Positions 1 to 8,001 of a stretch of 64,000 nucleotides of DNA are shown one piece after another. Both the position numbers and the translations under genes were made by a program. Under the pieces are notes generated by a model that had not been told where the DNA came from, did no database searches, and saw only the letters and a list, made by a program, of their open reading frames with translations. The stretch spans positions 124,001 to 188,000 of the forward strand of contig NZ_FQZL01000007.1 of assembly GCF_900142005.1 (NCBI RefSeq). The letters run 5' to 3'. This DNA is from Dethiosulfatibacter aminovorans DSM 17477 (GTDB taxonomy: Bacteria > Bacillota > Clostridia > Tissierellales > Dethiosulfatibacteraceae). Position 1 is the first letter of the stretch. Every line of letters starts with the position of its first letter.

Positions 1-180
1 AAGCGAAAGGTCGTAATAAGCCTTACGGAAAAGGGTGAAAAGGCACTTGCCACCCACGACGAGTTCCATCACGACTTGGTTACCACTACACTTTCAAACC
101 TGGAACCTGAGCAGGAAAGGGTATTGATAAAGGCTCTTTTCAATGTCGACAGCTATTTCAGGAAGAAATATAAACTATAA
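1..180 (+). CDS. MarR-family regulator, C-terminal part (cut by window edge)
   Basis: Frame 1 is open from the first base to a TAA at 178-180 and encodes 59 residues starting KRKVVISLTEKGEKAL. This matches the wing and last helices of MarR-type winged-helix repressors (R-x-x-x-I-x-L-T-x-x-G). The N-terminus and DNA-recognition helix lie outside the window. The stop is 15 bases before the next start codon, so it probably shares a transcript with the DegV gene. In Firmicutes a MarR protein (FabT) controls fatty-acid synthesis and DegV/FakB proteins bind fatty acids, so a lipid-related role is possible but is inferred only from adjacency. Confidence 0.8.
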   Translation, partial: KRKVVISLTEKGEKALATHDEFHHDLVTTTLSNLEPEQERVLIKALFNVDSYFRKKYKL

Positions 181-195
181 AACGGAGGACAATCA

Positions 196-1044
196 ATGGC
201 CATTAGAATAGTCACAGACAGTACCAGTGATATGCCCAAAGAAATTGCAAAGAAATACAATATTAAGATAGCACCCTTAAGGGTGAATTTCGGTGAAGAA
301 TCCTTTCTTGACGGAGTGGAGCTTACAAACGAGGAATTCTACAAAAAGCTTGCTACAGCCAAGGAACTTCCAACAACTTCTCAGGTGAATCCGGGAGAGT
401 TTGTTGACATTTTCAATGAGATTCTCGATGAGGGAGACGAGGTCATTGGAATATTCATTTCATCGGATCTAAGCGGCACCTACTCATCTGCAAAAATAGC
501 CCAGGACATGATAAAATCCGACAAGATCCATATCCTGGATTCAAGAGGAGTAACCGCCATGACGACCCTCATGTCCATAGAAGCTGCAAAAATGGCTGAA
601 AAAGGCAAAAGTGCCGCCGAAATAATGGAACTGCTTAAAAAGATGGTCGAAAACATGAAAACCATGTTTATAATAGATACCCTCGAGTATCTCGTAAAGG
701 GAGGAAGACTTTCAGCTGTTCAGGGAGCAATAGGAGGGCTTTTGAACGTGAAGCCCATAATACAGGTCAACGGAGTGGTGGAAACCGTAACAAAGGTGCG
801 TGGAAGGGCAAAGGGCATCAAGTATATAATGGACTGGCTATACAGTTCACAATTCGACCTTTCAAACAAGACAGTCTTCATAGTAAACTCAAACGACCAG
901 GCCTTCGGTGACAAGATAAAGACAGTACTCCTTGAAAACTTCAAGGTGGGAGAAATCCTCGAGGCACCAATCGGTGCCGTAGTGGGAACACATGCCGGCC
1001 CCGGATGTGCAGGTTTGCTGTTCTGCGATATGGATATACAGTAA
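196..1044 (+). CDS. DegV family protein (fatty-acid-binding, FakB-like)
   Basis: The 282-residue protein has the full DegV length. It opens with IRIVTDSTSDMP, the conserved DegV start, and carries TTSQVNPGEF, SSDLSGTY and LEYLVKGGRL. These motifs line the fatty-acid pocket in known structures. FakB proteins present bound fatty acids to the kinase FakA, which makes acyl phosphate for phospholipid synthesis. No fakA is visible here. The start is set by GGAGGA eight bases upstream of the ATG. It follows a MarR regulator closely and ends just before a strong terminator, so it is the last gene of its operon. Family assignment is firm; the ligand is not known. Confidence 0.93.
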   Translation: MAIRIVTDSTSDMPKEIAKKYNIKIAPLRVNFGEESFLDGVELTNEEFYKKLATAKELPTTSQVNPGEFVDIFNEILDEGDEVIGIFISSDLSGTYSSAKIAQDMIKSDKIHILDSRGVTAMTTLMSIEAAKMAEKGKSAAEIMELLKKMVENMKTMFIIDTLEYLVKGGRLSAVQGAIGGLLNVKPIIQVNGVVETVTKVRGRAKGIKYIMDWLYSSQFDLSNKTVFIVNSNDQAFGDKIKTVLLENFKVGEILEAPIGAVVGTHAGPGCAGLLFCDMDIQ

Positions 1045-1054
1045 ACTTGTAAAA

Positions 1055-1095
1055 CCATCCAGATTTTTATTTCTCTGGATGGCTTTTTTATTTTT
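1055..1095 (+). terminator. Rho-independent terminator after degV
   Basis: CCATCCAGA (1055-1063) pairs perfectly with TCTGGATGG (1074-1082) and is followed by a T-rich run at 1084-1095. It lies 11 bases after the degV stop. Confidence 0.9.
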
Positions 1096-1127
1096 CAAGC
1101 CTTGCTGGCGGTAAAAAAAATACACAG

Positions 1128-1153
1128 AAAAACCTACAGGTTTTTCCTGTAGG
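1128..1153 (-). terminator. Rho-independent terminator overlapping the stop codon of the coiled-coil gene
   Basis: On the minus strand CCTACAGG, a five-A loop and CCTGTAGG are followed by TTTTT and, further on, a second T run. The hairpin includes the last codons and the TAG of the gene ending at 1134. With the degV terminator it closes a convergent junction. Confidence 0.8.
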
Positions 1154-1466
1154 CTTCGAGATTCTTTTTTCTTTTTTTTATGTCGTCCAGTAGAACCCTG
1201 ATTCTTTTTGAATGTTCCTTGAAGGCTTTTATGTTTCTGTCATCGAGACGTTTCATCTTCTCTATCTTAAGGGCTATTGACTTCAGGTCTTCATCGGTGA
1301 GGTATTGCTTTACCACTTCGATTCTTTTAAGTATCTTGCCCCTTTCTTCGATGAGTCTCTCCAGTTCCTCCATGTCAAAATCCTCTTCAGACTTGTTTGC
1401 CTGTCTGTACTGCAGTTCTGTCACCCTAATGTATTTGTCAAGAAGCTCTAATATTTCAGATTGCAC
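1134..1466 (-). CDS. Small charged coiled-coil protein (FliT/FlgN-like?)
   Basis: The 110-residue protein has no cysteines, no signal peptide and no membrane segment, and is rich in Glu, Lys and Arg. Heptad-like spacing of Leu and Ile runs through most of its length (for example LEELERLIEERGKILKRIE-type stretches), pointing to a long helical hairpin or coiled coil. The start is a GTG with AAGGAG seven bases upstream. It is the last gene before a convergent terminator and lies about 170 bases after the REC-PAS-GGDEF-HD-GYP gene on the same strand. Small flagellar export chaperones such as FliT and FlgN look similar in size and composition, but no specific motif proves this. Confidence 0.6.
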   Translation of the reverse strand: MQSEILELLDKYIRVTELQYRQANKSEEDFDMEELERLIEERGKILKRIEVVKQYLTDEDLKSIALKIEKMKRLDDRNIKAFKEHSKRIRVLLDDIKKRKKNLEAYRKNL

Positions 1467-1635
1467 TCAATACTCCTTCTGTAGCAACTTTTTTCATGGC
1501 CTGATGCCATGTATCTCTAAATTCTACTACCAAATCCTATGCTTCGTCAATAGTTTAAACACTTTGATATTACATTAAAGAGGAACTGAAAACCTTTATT
1601 TGCCATCTTATGAATCACAATCAAGCTTTAACGAT

Positions 1636-3426
1636 TCATGCATAAATATTTCTGCTTGATCTTTGTTCGGAAATCATCTCAACGAAAACACCTATAAGTT
1701 TGGGGTCGAACTGTGATCCTCCACACCTGACAAGTTCCTTTATTGCATCCTCAACTTCAATCCCTGTCCTGTAGGGTCTGTCGTTTATCATTACATCGAA
1801 GGCGTCAACAATTGATATGATTCGAGATTCAAAAGGAATTTCCTCGCCTTTGAGCCCCTGAGGATAGCCGCTACCATCCCATCTTTCATGATGACAAAGT
1901 ATGAAATTCGATATATGGGCTACTTCCTGGCAGGAACTGGTTATCCTGAATCCCACCTCTGCATGTTTTTTTATCTGGTCCATTTCCTCATCAGTGAGCC
2001 TGACTTTCTTTGTCAGGATTTCATTTGCTATGGCGATTTTGCCTATGTCGTGAAGGGCCGCTAGGAGGACAAGTTCGTCTATCTTTTGACCAGGCAGAGA
2101 CATCTTCCTTCCCATCTTCCTGCAAAGGTCCTGCATCCTGCCACAATGCTCCTGGGTTTCTATGCTCTTTTCATGAAGCGTATTGATAAAAGTGTTTAGA
2201 ATGCTGTTTCTAACACTATCGCCAGATATCAGTTTATTCCTGTACATCATCTCTTCGGCACTCGTGAAAAGTGTACCGAAGTCTACAAAACTGTTATTCA
2301 TCGTTGCATAACCCATGGAAATACTAATGTCAAGTGGCAGTCCAGAAACCCTACCGGCATTCTTATTTATTTTCTCTATTTTCCGTTGTGCTTCCTCTTC
2401 TCCCGTACCCATCATCAATAGAGCGAACTCATCACCGCCAAGCCTTGCAACTATATCATCCTTACCGCAGGATTCCTTGAGCAAGGCGGCAGCCTTCCTC
2501 AAAACTTCGTCACCTGTGGTGTGACCGAATCCGTCGTTGGCAATCTTAAGTCCGTTTAGGTCTGCAATTATCAGGGTTGATGGAAGTACCGGGTTCTTCT
2601 CAAGCTGATTCCACTTGTCCTCGAAGTATGTCCTGTTGTATACACCGGTCAGATTATCGTAATAACTCAGGTATCTTATCTTTTCTTCTGCCTTTATCCT
2701 TTCTGTCACGTCCCTTAATATATACAGAGTACACTCCTGTCCCATATATTTAATTGAGTTTGTCTTTATTTCAACATATATGCCTTTACCGTCCACGCAC
2801 TTCATTAGAATGGAAGACCCGTTTTTTATCCCATGAATGCAGTCATTTTTCTCACAGGAAAAAATATCACTAAGAAGCAGACTTTCAATTTCATCCTGGT
2901 CATAGCCGCTCATGCTGAAAAATGTAGGATTTCCATATATCAGCCTGTATTCACTCGCAATAAGTATACCGTCGCTTGCCCCTTCCACAACAGCCCTGTA
3001 TTTCTCTTCACTTTCCTTGAGGGCGTTTTCGGCTATCATCCTGTTTTTTCGTTCGTTTCTGACACTTGCGGCCCGGTCTATGGAAATGGCAAGCTCCTCA
3101 TACTCCATGGGCTTATTAATATAGTCAAACGCACCAATACGCATGGCATCGATGGCTGATTCAACTGCTCCATGGCCAGTTGTCATTATCACTTCCAGTT
3201 CCGGATTGAATGACTTTATCTCTCTCAATACCTCTATTCCATCCATCCTCGGCATCTTTATATCAAGGACTATTACATCAAGACTTTCTCCCCACTCCGA
3301 CTTTACTATTTCAAGTCCGTCCAGTCCGTCGAATCCGGTCCTTACCTCAAAGCCGTCTAGTTCCAGCATGCTTTTCAGCGTGTCCCTTATGATTGACTCA
3401 TCATCTATCACCAATACTTTAGTCAT
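1636..3426 (-). CDS. Response regulator: REC-PAS-GGDEF-HD-GYP
   Basis: In order, the 596-residue protein has a receiver domain (about 1-120; phospho-acceptor Asp55 in VLDIKMP), a PAS domain (about 135-245), a GGDEF domain (about 250-410; intact RLGGDEFAL, so a likely diguanylate cyclase) and an HD-GYP domain (about 415-590; LHDIGKIA and HHERWDGSGYP, so a likely c-di-GMP phosphodiesterase). It joins synthesis and breakdown of c-di-GMP under phosphorylation control. Its start immediately follows the stop of the REC-REC-kinase gene, so the two are translated together. The probable partner kinase is that upstream gene. The upstream c-di-GMP riboswitch suggests feedback on this operon. Confidence 0.95.
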   Translation of the reverse strand: MTKVLVIDDESIIRDTLKSMLELDGFEVRTGFDGLDGLEIVKSEWGESLDVIVLDIKMPRMDGIEVLREIKSFNPELEVIMTTGHGAVESAIDAMRIGAFDYINKPMEYEELAISIDRAASVRNERKNRMIAENALKESEEKYRAVVEGASDGILIASEYRLIYGNPTFFSMSGYDQDEIESLLLSDIFSCEKNDCIHGIKNGSSILMKCVDGKGIYVEIKTNSIKYMGQECTLYILRDVTERIKAEEKIRYLSYYDNLTGVYNRTYFEDKWNQLEKNPVLPSTLIIADLNGLKIANDGFGHTTGDEVLRKAAALLKESCGKDDIVARLGGDEFALLMMGTGEEEAQRKIEKINKNAGRVSGLPLDISISMGYATMNNSFVDFGTLFTSAEEMMYRNKLISGDSVRNSILNTFINTLHEKSIETQEHCGRMQDLCRKMGRKMSLPGQKIDELVLLAALHDIGKIAIANEILTKKVRLTDEEMDQIKKHAEVGFRITSSCQEVAHISNFILCHHERWDGSGYPQGLKGEEIPFESRIISIVDAFDVMINDRPYRTGIEVEDAIKELVRCGGSQFDPKLIGVFVEMISEQRSSRNIYA

Positions 3427-5037
3427 TTAATCCTCCATGTAAGGCTTGAGCTTAATGGATATGCATGTCCCCTTGTCCTCAGAGCTGTCTACGTCAATCC
3501 TTCCACTATGGCCCTTCATTATGCCATAGCTGATTGACATTCCAAGGCCTGTAGCCTTTCCTACTTCCTTGGTTGTATAAAATGGTTCGAAAAATTTCTC
3601 TTTGGTCTTCTCATCCATCCCAATCCCATTATCCCTTATGTCTATTTTGATCCATCCGTTCTCGCAAGCCGTTTCTATTCCTATCTTCTTGCCGTATCCC
3701 TTTATTTTTCCTGATAGAATTGATTCCTTTTCGTTAACTGCATCCTTGGCATTTGCTATAACATTTATCAATACCTGTTCTATCTGGTAGGGCTCCCCCA
3801 TGACCTGGGGAAGATTTTCAGTTTTTTTGACCGACATCTCTATGTCATTCAACCTGATCTGTTCCGCCATCAAACTCATTGCATTGTCAAGGCTTTCGTT
3901 TACATCCATTACTACGAATTTCTGGACATCCTGTCTGGCAAAGGTCCTTATATGGACGATTATTTTCGACATCCTCTTGACCAAACCTTCTATAGTCGAA
4001 AGGGATTCAAGCAAGGCATTTTCTTCAAGCAATCCCCTTTTCGCCAGCATTTTCATATTGCCTGTAGTCAGGGATATGCCCGTAAGGGGCTGGTTGAGCT
4101 CATGGGCTAGTCCAGCTGCCATCTCTCCCAGGGTAGCAAGCTTGGATGTCTGGAAAAGCTGACTCTGAATCATTGTAATCTCGCTTGTTCTCTCCTCTAT
4201 CCGCCTCTCAAGCTCAAGGTTTATCTTTGACACTATCTCTGCATTTATTTTTAGCTCCCTGCTCCTGTAAAGCCTGTTTCTGTACAACATTATCCGCTCC
4301 GCAGCCTTTTCTATTGATATTAGGAGCTCCTCAAGGTCTATGGGCTTTCTCAGATAATTTATGGCTCCCTTCCTGAGAGCTTCTATGGCAAGGCTTTCAT
4401 CTCCGAATCCCGTCATCATTATGACTTCCGTATCACCGAAGTTTCTCTTCACCTTTTCCATAAGTTCCATTCCACTCATGACAGGCATCTCCATGTCGCA
4501 TATCATAACATCCACCTTTTTGGAGTTGATTATGTCGTATCCCGTTTTTCCGTCATTTGCAGTCAGGACCTCATAGCCTTCCTTTGAAAGGATCCTTGAT
4601 AGATTTTCAGTGAGATGGACATCGTCGTCGGCAAGTAGTATTGTATGCTTGAAGTCCATCTCCTTTTCCCTTTTTATCTTGTCCATGGCCCTTCCCAAAG
4701 CCGTATTAAGGATCTTCATGTCCAGAGGTTTTTCAAGATAATCAATTGCACCTTTTCTCAGTGCTTCAACTGCAAGGTCCTGGGTACTGAATCCTGTCAT
4801 TATTATAACTTCACAGCTGCTGTATTTTCCCTTGACCTCACTGACAAAACCTATGCTGTTTTCGCCATTCAGGTACACATCAAGGATCACTATGTCTATA
4901 TCTTCACTTTTCAGTATTTTTCTTGCATCATCTATACTCAAGGCTGAATGAGTCTTCATGTGACTCCTTGAAATATCAGTCTCAAGCTCCCTGCATATGT
5001 GGATATCATCATCCACAATCAATACCCTCATGCCCAT
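3427..5037 (-). CDS. Hybrid sensor kinase: REC-REC-HisKA-HATPase
   Basis: The 536-residue soluble protein starts with two receiver domains (about 1-120, Asp53 in ILDVYLNG; and about 130-250, Asp in ICDMEMP). A coiled-coil linker leads to a histidine kinase core with the H-box GLAHELNQPL and the ATP-binding boxes DNGIGM and GLGMSISYGI. There is no membrane segment or sensory domain, so input probably comes by phosphotransfer to the receivers. The H-box AHELNQPL type is typical of NtrB- or DctB-like kinases. It abuts the downstream REC-PAS-GGDEF-HD-GYP gene without spacing and follows the REC-REC gene directly. This arrangement suggests a phosphorelay operon. Confidence 0.94.
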   Translation of the reverse strand: MGMRVLIVDDDIHICRELETDISRSHMKTHSALSIDDARKILKSEDIDIVILDVYLNGENSIGFVSEVKGKYSSCEVIIMTGFSTQDLAVEALRKGAIDYLEKPLDMKILNTALGRAMDKIKREKEMDFKHTILLADDDVHLTENLSRILSKEGYEVLTANDGKTGYDIINSKKVDVMICDMEMPVMSGMELMEKVKRNFGDTEVIMMTGFGDESLAIEALRKGAINYLRKPIDLEELLISIEKAAERIMLYRNRLYRSRELKINAEIVSKINLELERRIEERTSEITMIQSQLFQTSKLATLGEMAAGLAHELNQPLTGISLTTGNMKMLAKRGLLEENALLESLSTIEGLVKRMSKIIVHIRTFARQDVQKFVVMDVNESLDNAMSLMAEQIRLNDIEMSVKKTENLPQVMGEPYQIEQVLINVIANAKDAVNEKESILSGKIKGYGKKIGIETACENGWIKIDIRDNGIGMDEKTKEKFFEPFYTTKEVGKATGLGMSISYGIMKGHSGRIDVDSSEDKGTCISIKLKPYMED

Positions 5038-6246
5038 TTATATATCCACTCTATATGATCCAAGGGCAACTGCACTGCTGCTGCCTTTGGCATAGAGGTA
5101 TACTTTGTAGAAATTCATGGCCTGGTTTTCCCCTATAGGGTATTCCATAGTCAGTCTTTCACCATCACATAGAAAACCTGTAAGACTTGACTCAAGCTTG
5201 TCAGTATTACTCATTGAAGTACCGAAATCAGATACCATAAGAGATTTGAGAATCTGCGGCTTAAAATGATTTCTGTCCAGGAAGTTACTGCTGACATATC
5301 CAACCTTCATGTCCTTGTCTACTGTGAAATATCTCTTGTTTAGTGATGAAAGGTCGTCGAGTGTAGACATGAAAAAATCCCTTTCAACCCTTATTGGAAA
5401 CCTTAATTCTATGTCCCTGTCAAGGGATATCTTATCTATTATCTGACGGGAGATATCTATCTCCCTTTCTGCATAGTAGTAGGCTCTTTGGAGATTTAGC
5501 TTCTCGTAGGCCTTCTGTACCGACACAAGAAGCTGCTCCAGGTCTATTGGCTTCCTGATGAAGTTCATGGCACCGTTTCTCATGGCTTCAACCGCCATAA
5601 CCTCATCCCCGTAGCCGCTCATTACTATGGTCTCGAAATACCTTGAAGTTCCACTGATCTCTTTTAATACATCAAGGCCGTCCTTGCCGGGAAGCTTTAT
5701 ATCAAGAAGGACGACATCTATTTTTCTTTCAAAAAAAATCCTGACAGCCTCAATGCCGTCTGCTGCCTGGTAAACCTCGTATCCTTCCTTGGCAAATACT
5801 CTGACGAGTGTTTCCCTGGACTTGTCGTTATCCTCTACCACGAGTATGCTTTTTTTAATCATCCTGTTTCTCTTTTTCAGTACGAATTCAGTTGCCCTTC
5901 CAAGACTCAAGAGCATTTCATCCACATTTATGGGCTTTTTGATATAGTCCGTTGCCCCTCCCCTTAGTGCCTCAATCACCATGTCCATGCTGCCGTGGCC
6001 TGTTATTAGAACTATTCCCGTTTCAGGAGAAAGGCTCTTTATCCTCCTAGTGACTTCCATTCCGTCCATTTTAGGCATCTTTACGTCTGTTACCACCAAG
6101 TCGGGCTTTTCAGACCTGAAAACTTCAAGTCCCTCCACCCCGTTTGAAGCGGTGCACACCTTGTATCCTTCCTTCTTGATTATGTTTTTCAATCTCTCTC
6201 TTGCGATGTCATCGTCCTCTATAAGCAGTACCTTAATATCTATCAT
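5038..6246 (-). CDS. Tandem receiver protein REC-REC with uncharacterised C-terminal domain
   Basis: The 402-residue protein has two receiver domains, the first with Asp54 in VTDVKMPKMDG and the second with an Asp in LLDIKLPGKDG. Each keeps the acidic pocket and the conserved Lys (KKPINVDE; RKPIDLEQ). Residues from about 265 to 402 form a helical linker and a mixed alpha/beta region that I cannot assign. It is not a DNA-binding, GGDEF or kinase output. It is the first gene after the c-di-GMP-I riboswitch and has GGAGGA just before its ATG. It may act as a phosphate sink or adaptor for the kinase encoded immediately downstream. Confidence 0.88.
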   Translation of the reverse strand: MIDIKVLLIEDDDIARERLKNIIKKEGYKVCTASNGVEGLEVFRSEKPDLVVTDVKMPKMDGMEVTRRIKSLSPETGIVLITGHGSMDMVIEALRGGATDYIKKPINVDEMLLSLGRATEFVLKKRNRMIKKSILVVEDNDKSRETLVRVFAKEGYEVYQAADGIEAVRIFFERKIDVVLLDIKLPGKDGLDVLKEISGTSRYFETIVMSGYGDEVMAVEAMRNGAMNFIRKPIDLEQLLVSVQKAYEKLNLQRAYYYAEREIDISRQIIDKISLDRDIELRFPIRVERDFFMSTLDDLSSLNKRYFTVDKDMKVGYVSSNFLDRNHFKPQILKSLMVSDFGTSMSNTDKLESSLTGFLCDGERLTMEYPIGENQAMNFYKVYLYAKGSSSAVALGSYRVDI

Positions 6247-6353
6247 ATTTCCTCCCGCATAAAGACCAACTATAAAATCAAAAGTGCAAACTTGACACTA
6301 CAACAAATTTTAGGCACAAAAAAAAGTCCCGCTTGTTGATGTATCGAAAATAA

Positions 6354-6430
6354 AAGCAGCCGGCTGCCGTACGAGATGCTTAGGCCCATTGGCTTTGCGT
6401 CCTGTCTTTTCAGACAGTTTGCCTTTTTAA
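6354..6430 (-). ncRNA. c-di-GMP-I (GEMM-I) riboswitch
   Basis: On the minus strand the sequence has the GEMM-I signature. A GGCAAAC start is followed by hairpin CTGTCT-GAAA-AGACAG with a GNRA tetraloop, then GGACGCAAAGCC, then GGGCCTAAGC and a closing GC-rich arm. It lies about 110 nt upstream of the REC-REC gene at 6246 and so heads the signalling operon. A T8 run follows at 6320-6328 (minus), but I could not draw a clean terminator stem before it, so the expression platform and sign of control are open. Confidence 0.93.
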
Positions 6431-6575
6431 ATTAACAAGTCGATCAAAAATAAAGACTAATTACTTATTTAATGGTGTTATTGTAACACTAACAAAAGAT
6501 AAAATCAATAAATAGTAATAAATTGATGCTAATCTCTTAAAATCCTTTAAGATTTTATACCCAATCAAATACATT

Positions 6576-6660
6576 AAAAACGACCATAATAATAAATTAT
6601 CGGGCACCTGTCTTTCAGGTCAGATAGAGCTTCACAACTATTTATAGCAAGGTCGTTTTT
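6576..6660 (-). terminator. Long inverted repeat / probable terminator after the PAS kinase
   Basis: AAAAACGACC (6576-6585) pairs with GGTCGTTTTT (6651-6660), enclosing a 65-nt insert with a smaller hairpin ACCTG-tcttt-CAGGT (6606-6620). It lies 34 bases beyond the stop of the kinase gene ending at 6695, and the distal arm ends in TTTTT on the minus strand. Terminator function is likely, but the large insert is unusual and may be a separate structured RNA. Confidence 0.5.
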
Positions 6661-6694
6661 AATACTATTTATCTTTAAATACTGAATACTGTTA

Positions 6695-7846
6695 TCAAAT
6701 AGCAGCAGGCAATAATACTGTGAATCTGGTCCAGTCATCCTCTGATTCAAGGATTATCCTGCCACCATGTTCCTTTACGATCCTTGATGATATGCTAAGA
6801 CCAAGTCCTGTACCCTCGCCGGGATCCTTAGTAGTGAAAAAGGGTTCAAATATTTTTTCCCTTATTTCATCGGGAATCTTGCCACCATTGTTCTCTATTG
6901 ATATTCCAACTTCTTGGCCTTCCATGAAGGTCTTTACCTTGATTGACCTGTCATGGGATCTGTAATTCTCAACGGCACTCCTGGCATTGATTAATATGTT
7001 TGTAAAAACCTGCTCGAGAGCCACTGAGTTTGCAAAAACACAAGGCAAACCCTTTGCTAAATCCTTTAAAACATCAATATCATGGACCTTGAGCTGTTGG
7101 CCTATGAGAAGAAAAATATTGTTGAAGGGAACTTCTATCTGAATCTTTTCCATGGGCATTTCACTGTCAATCTTCCTGGTGAAAATCCTCATATGGTCTA
7201 TTATTTCAGCCATCCTGCCTATCTGCTCCACAATTATTCCCATACTGGAAGGCAGTGTTTCCAGATCCAGCCTTTCCTTCTTAATATCCCTCAATATGTC
7301 CTGACTCACAAGCTTCATATTGTTGAGGGGTTGGTTGAGTTCGTGGGCTATGCTTGAAGTAAGTTCCCCAAGGGCCGTCATTCTTTCCGTATGTACAAGC
7401 TGGGAAGTTGCATCCTTTAGCTCTTCTCTGAGTCTAGCTATAGCGGTTTCCATTTCTCCCCTGGTGTCGGCCTTTGCAGCATCCTTCAAGAGGCTGTCTA
7501 TGAAGATATTATCAATTTCATCATTAAATCCATCAGGAAGTCCAACCTTTTCCAAAGAAAGGAATGTATAAAATGAATTTTCAGCATCCAGCTTTATAGC
7601 CTTGACATCGGCATTGAACTCCATATTCATAGGGTCCATGCATGGTACGTCCTTTCTTTCAAACATACCAGACTTGAGTGAAAGCTCTATATTCCCAACC
7701 AATGATTCAGGATCCTTGAAAAGGTCCATATAGTGCCTGTTAAGAAGTTTACTCTTGTCAAATCCCCAGAATATCTCTGCTCCATGGTTTACTGAATCTA
7801 TGAAACCTTCACAATTAACTCTTATATATGTCTTTCTTCTAAACAT
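6695..7846 (-). CDS. PAS-domain sensor histidine kinase
   Basis: The N-terminal 120 residues form a PAS-like sensor (IRVNCEGFIDSVNHGAE). A coiled-coil linker, a HisKA domain with H-box SIAHELNQPL, and a HATPase domain with ENNGGKIP, FFTTKDPGEGTGLGLSI follow. No membrane segment is seen, so it is a cytosolic kinase. I chose the ATG at 7846, giving 383 residues, because GAGGAG lies seven bases upstream; an ATG 15 bases earlier has no ribosome site. The N box has ENNGG where DNGxG is usual, which may alter activity. Its H-box resembles that of the REC-REC-kinase downstream. It has its own promoter, and its partner is probably among the nearby receivers. Confidence 0.92.
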   Translation of the reverse strand: MFRRKTYIRVNCEGFIDSVNHGAEIFWGFDKSKLLNRHYMDLFKDPESLVGNIELSLKSGMFERKDVPCMDPMNMEFNADVKAIKLDAENSFYTFLSLEKVGLPDGFNDEIDNIFIDSLLKDAAKADTRGEMETAIARLREELKDATSQLVHTERMTALGELTSSIAHELNQPLNNMKLVSQDILRDIKKERLDLETLPSSMGIIVEQIGRMAEIIDHMRIFTRKIDSEMPMEKIQIEVPFNNIFLLIGQQLKVHDIDVLKDLAKGLPCVFANSVALEQVFTNILINARSAVENYRSHDRSIKVKTFMEGQEVGISIENNGGKIPDEIREKIFEPFFTTKDPGEGTGLGLSISSRIVKEHGGRIILESEDDWTRFTVLLPAAI

Positions 7847-7904
7847 GGAAATACTCCTCATATTTTATTTTTTCAAAAATCATGCCTTGAATGTATTCCT
7901 ATAT

Positions 7905-7933
7905 ATTTTATTTCCTTTCTGTCATTTTTTCAA
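7905..7933 (-). promoter_or_regulatory. Sigma-A type promoter for the PAS kinase
   Basis: On the minus strand TTGAAA, a 17-bp spacer and TAAAAT lie about 60 bases before the chosen start at 7846. Confidence 0.6.
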
Positions 7934-8001
7934 TAAAAATCGGTTTATTCCAGTAGAATGCATCGACCTATGATTCGAATCTGATCCGGTAAGGTTCGAT
8001 T

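Noticed and set aside
6474-6490. GTGTTATTGTAACAC palindrome as a Rex or other operator
   Set aside because: Matches no consensus well and occurs once; kept only as a note.
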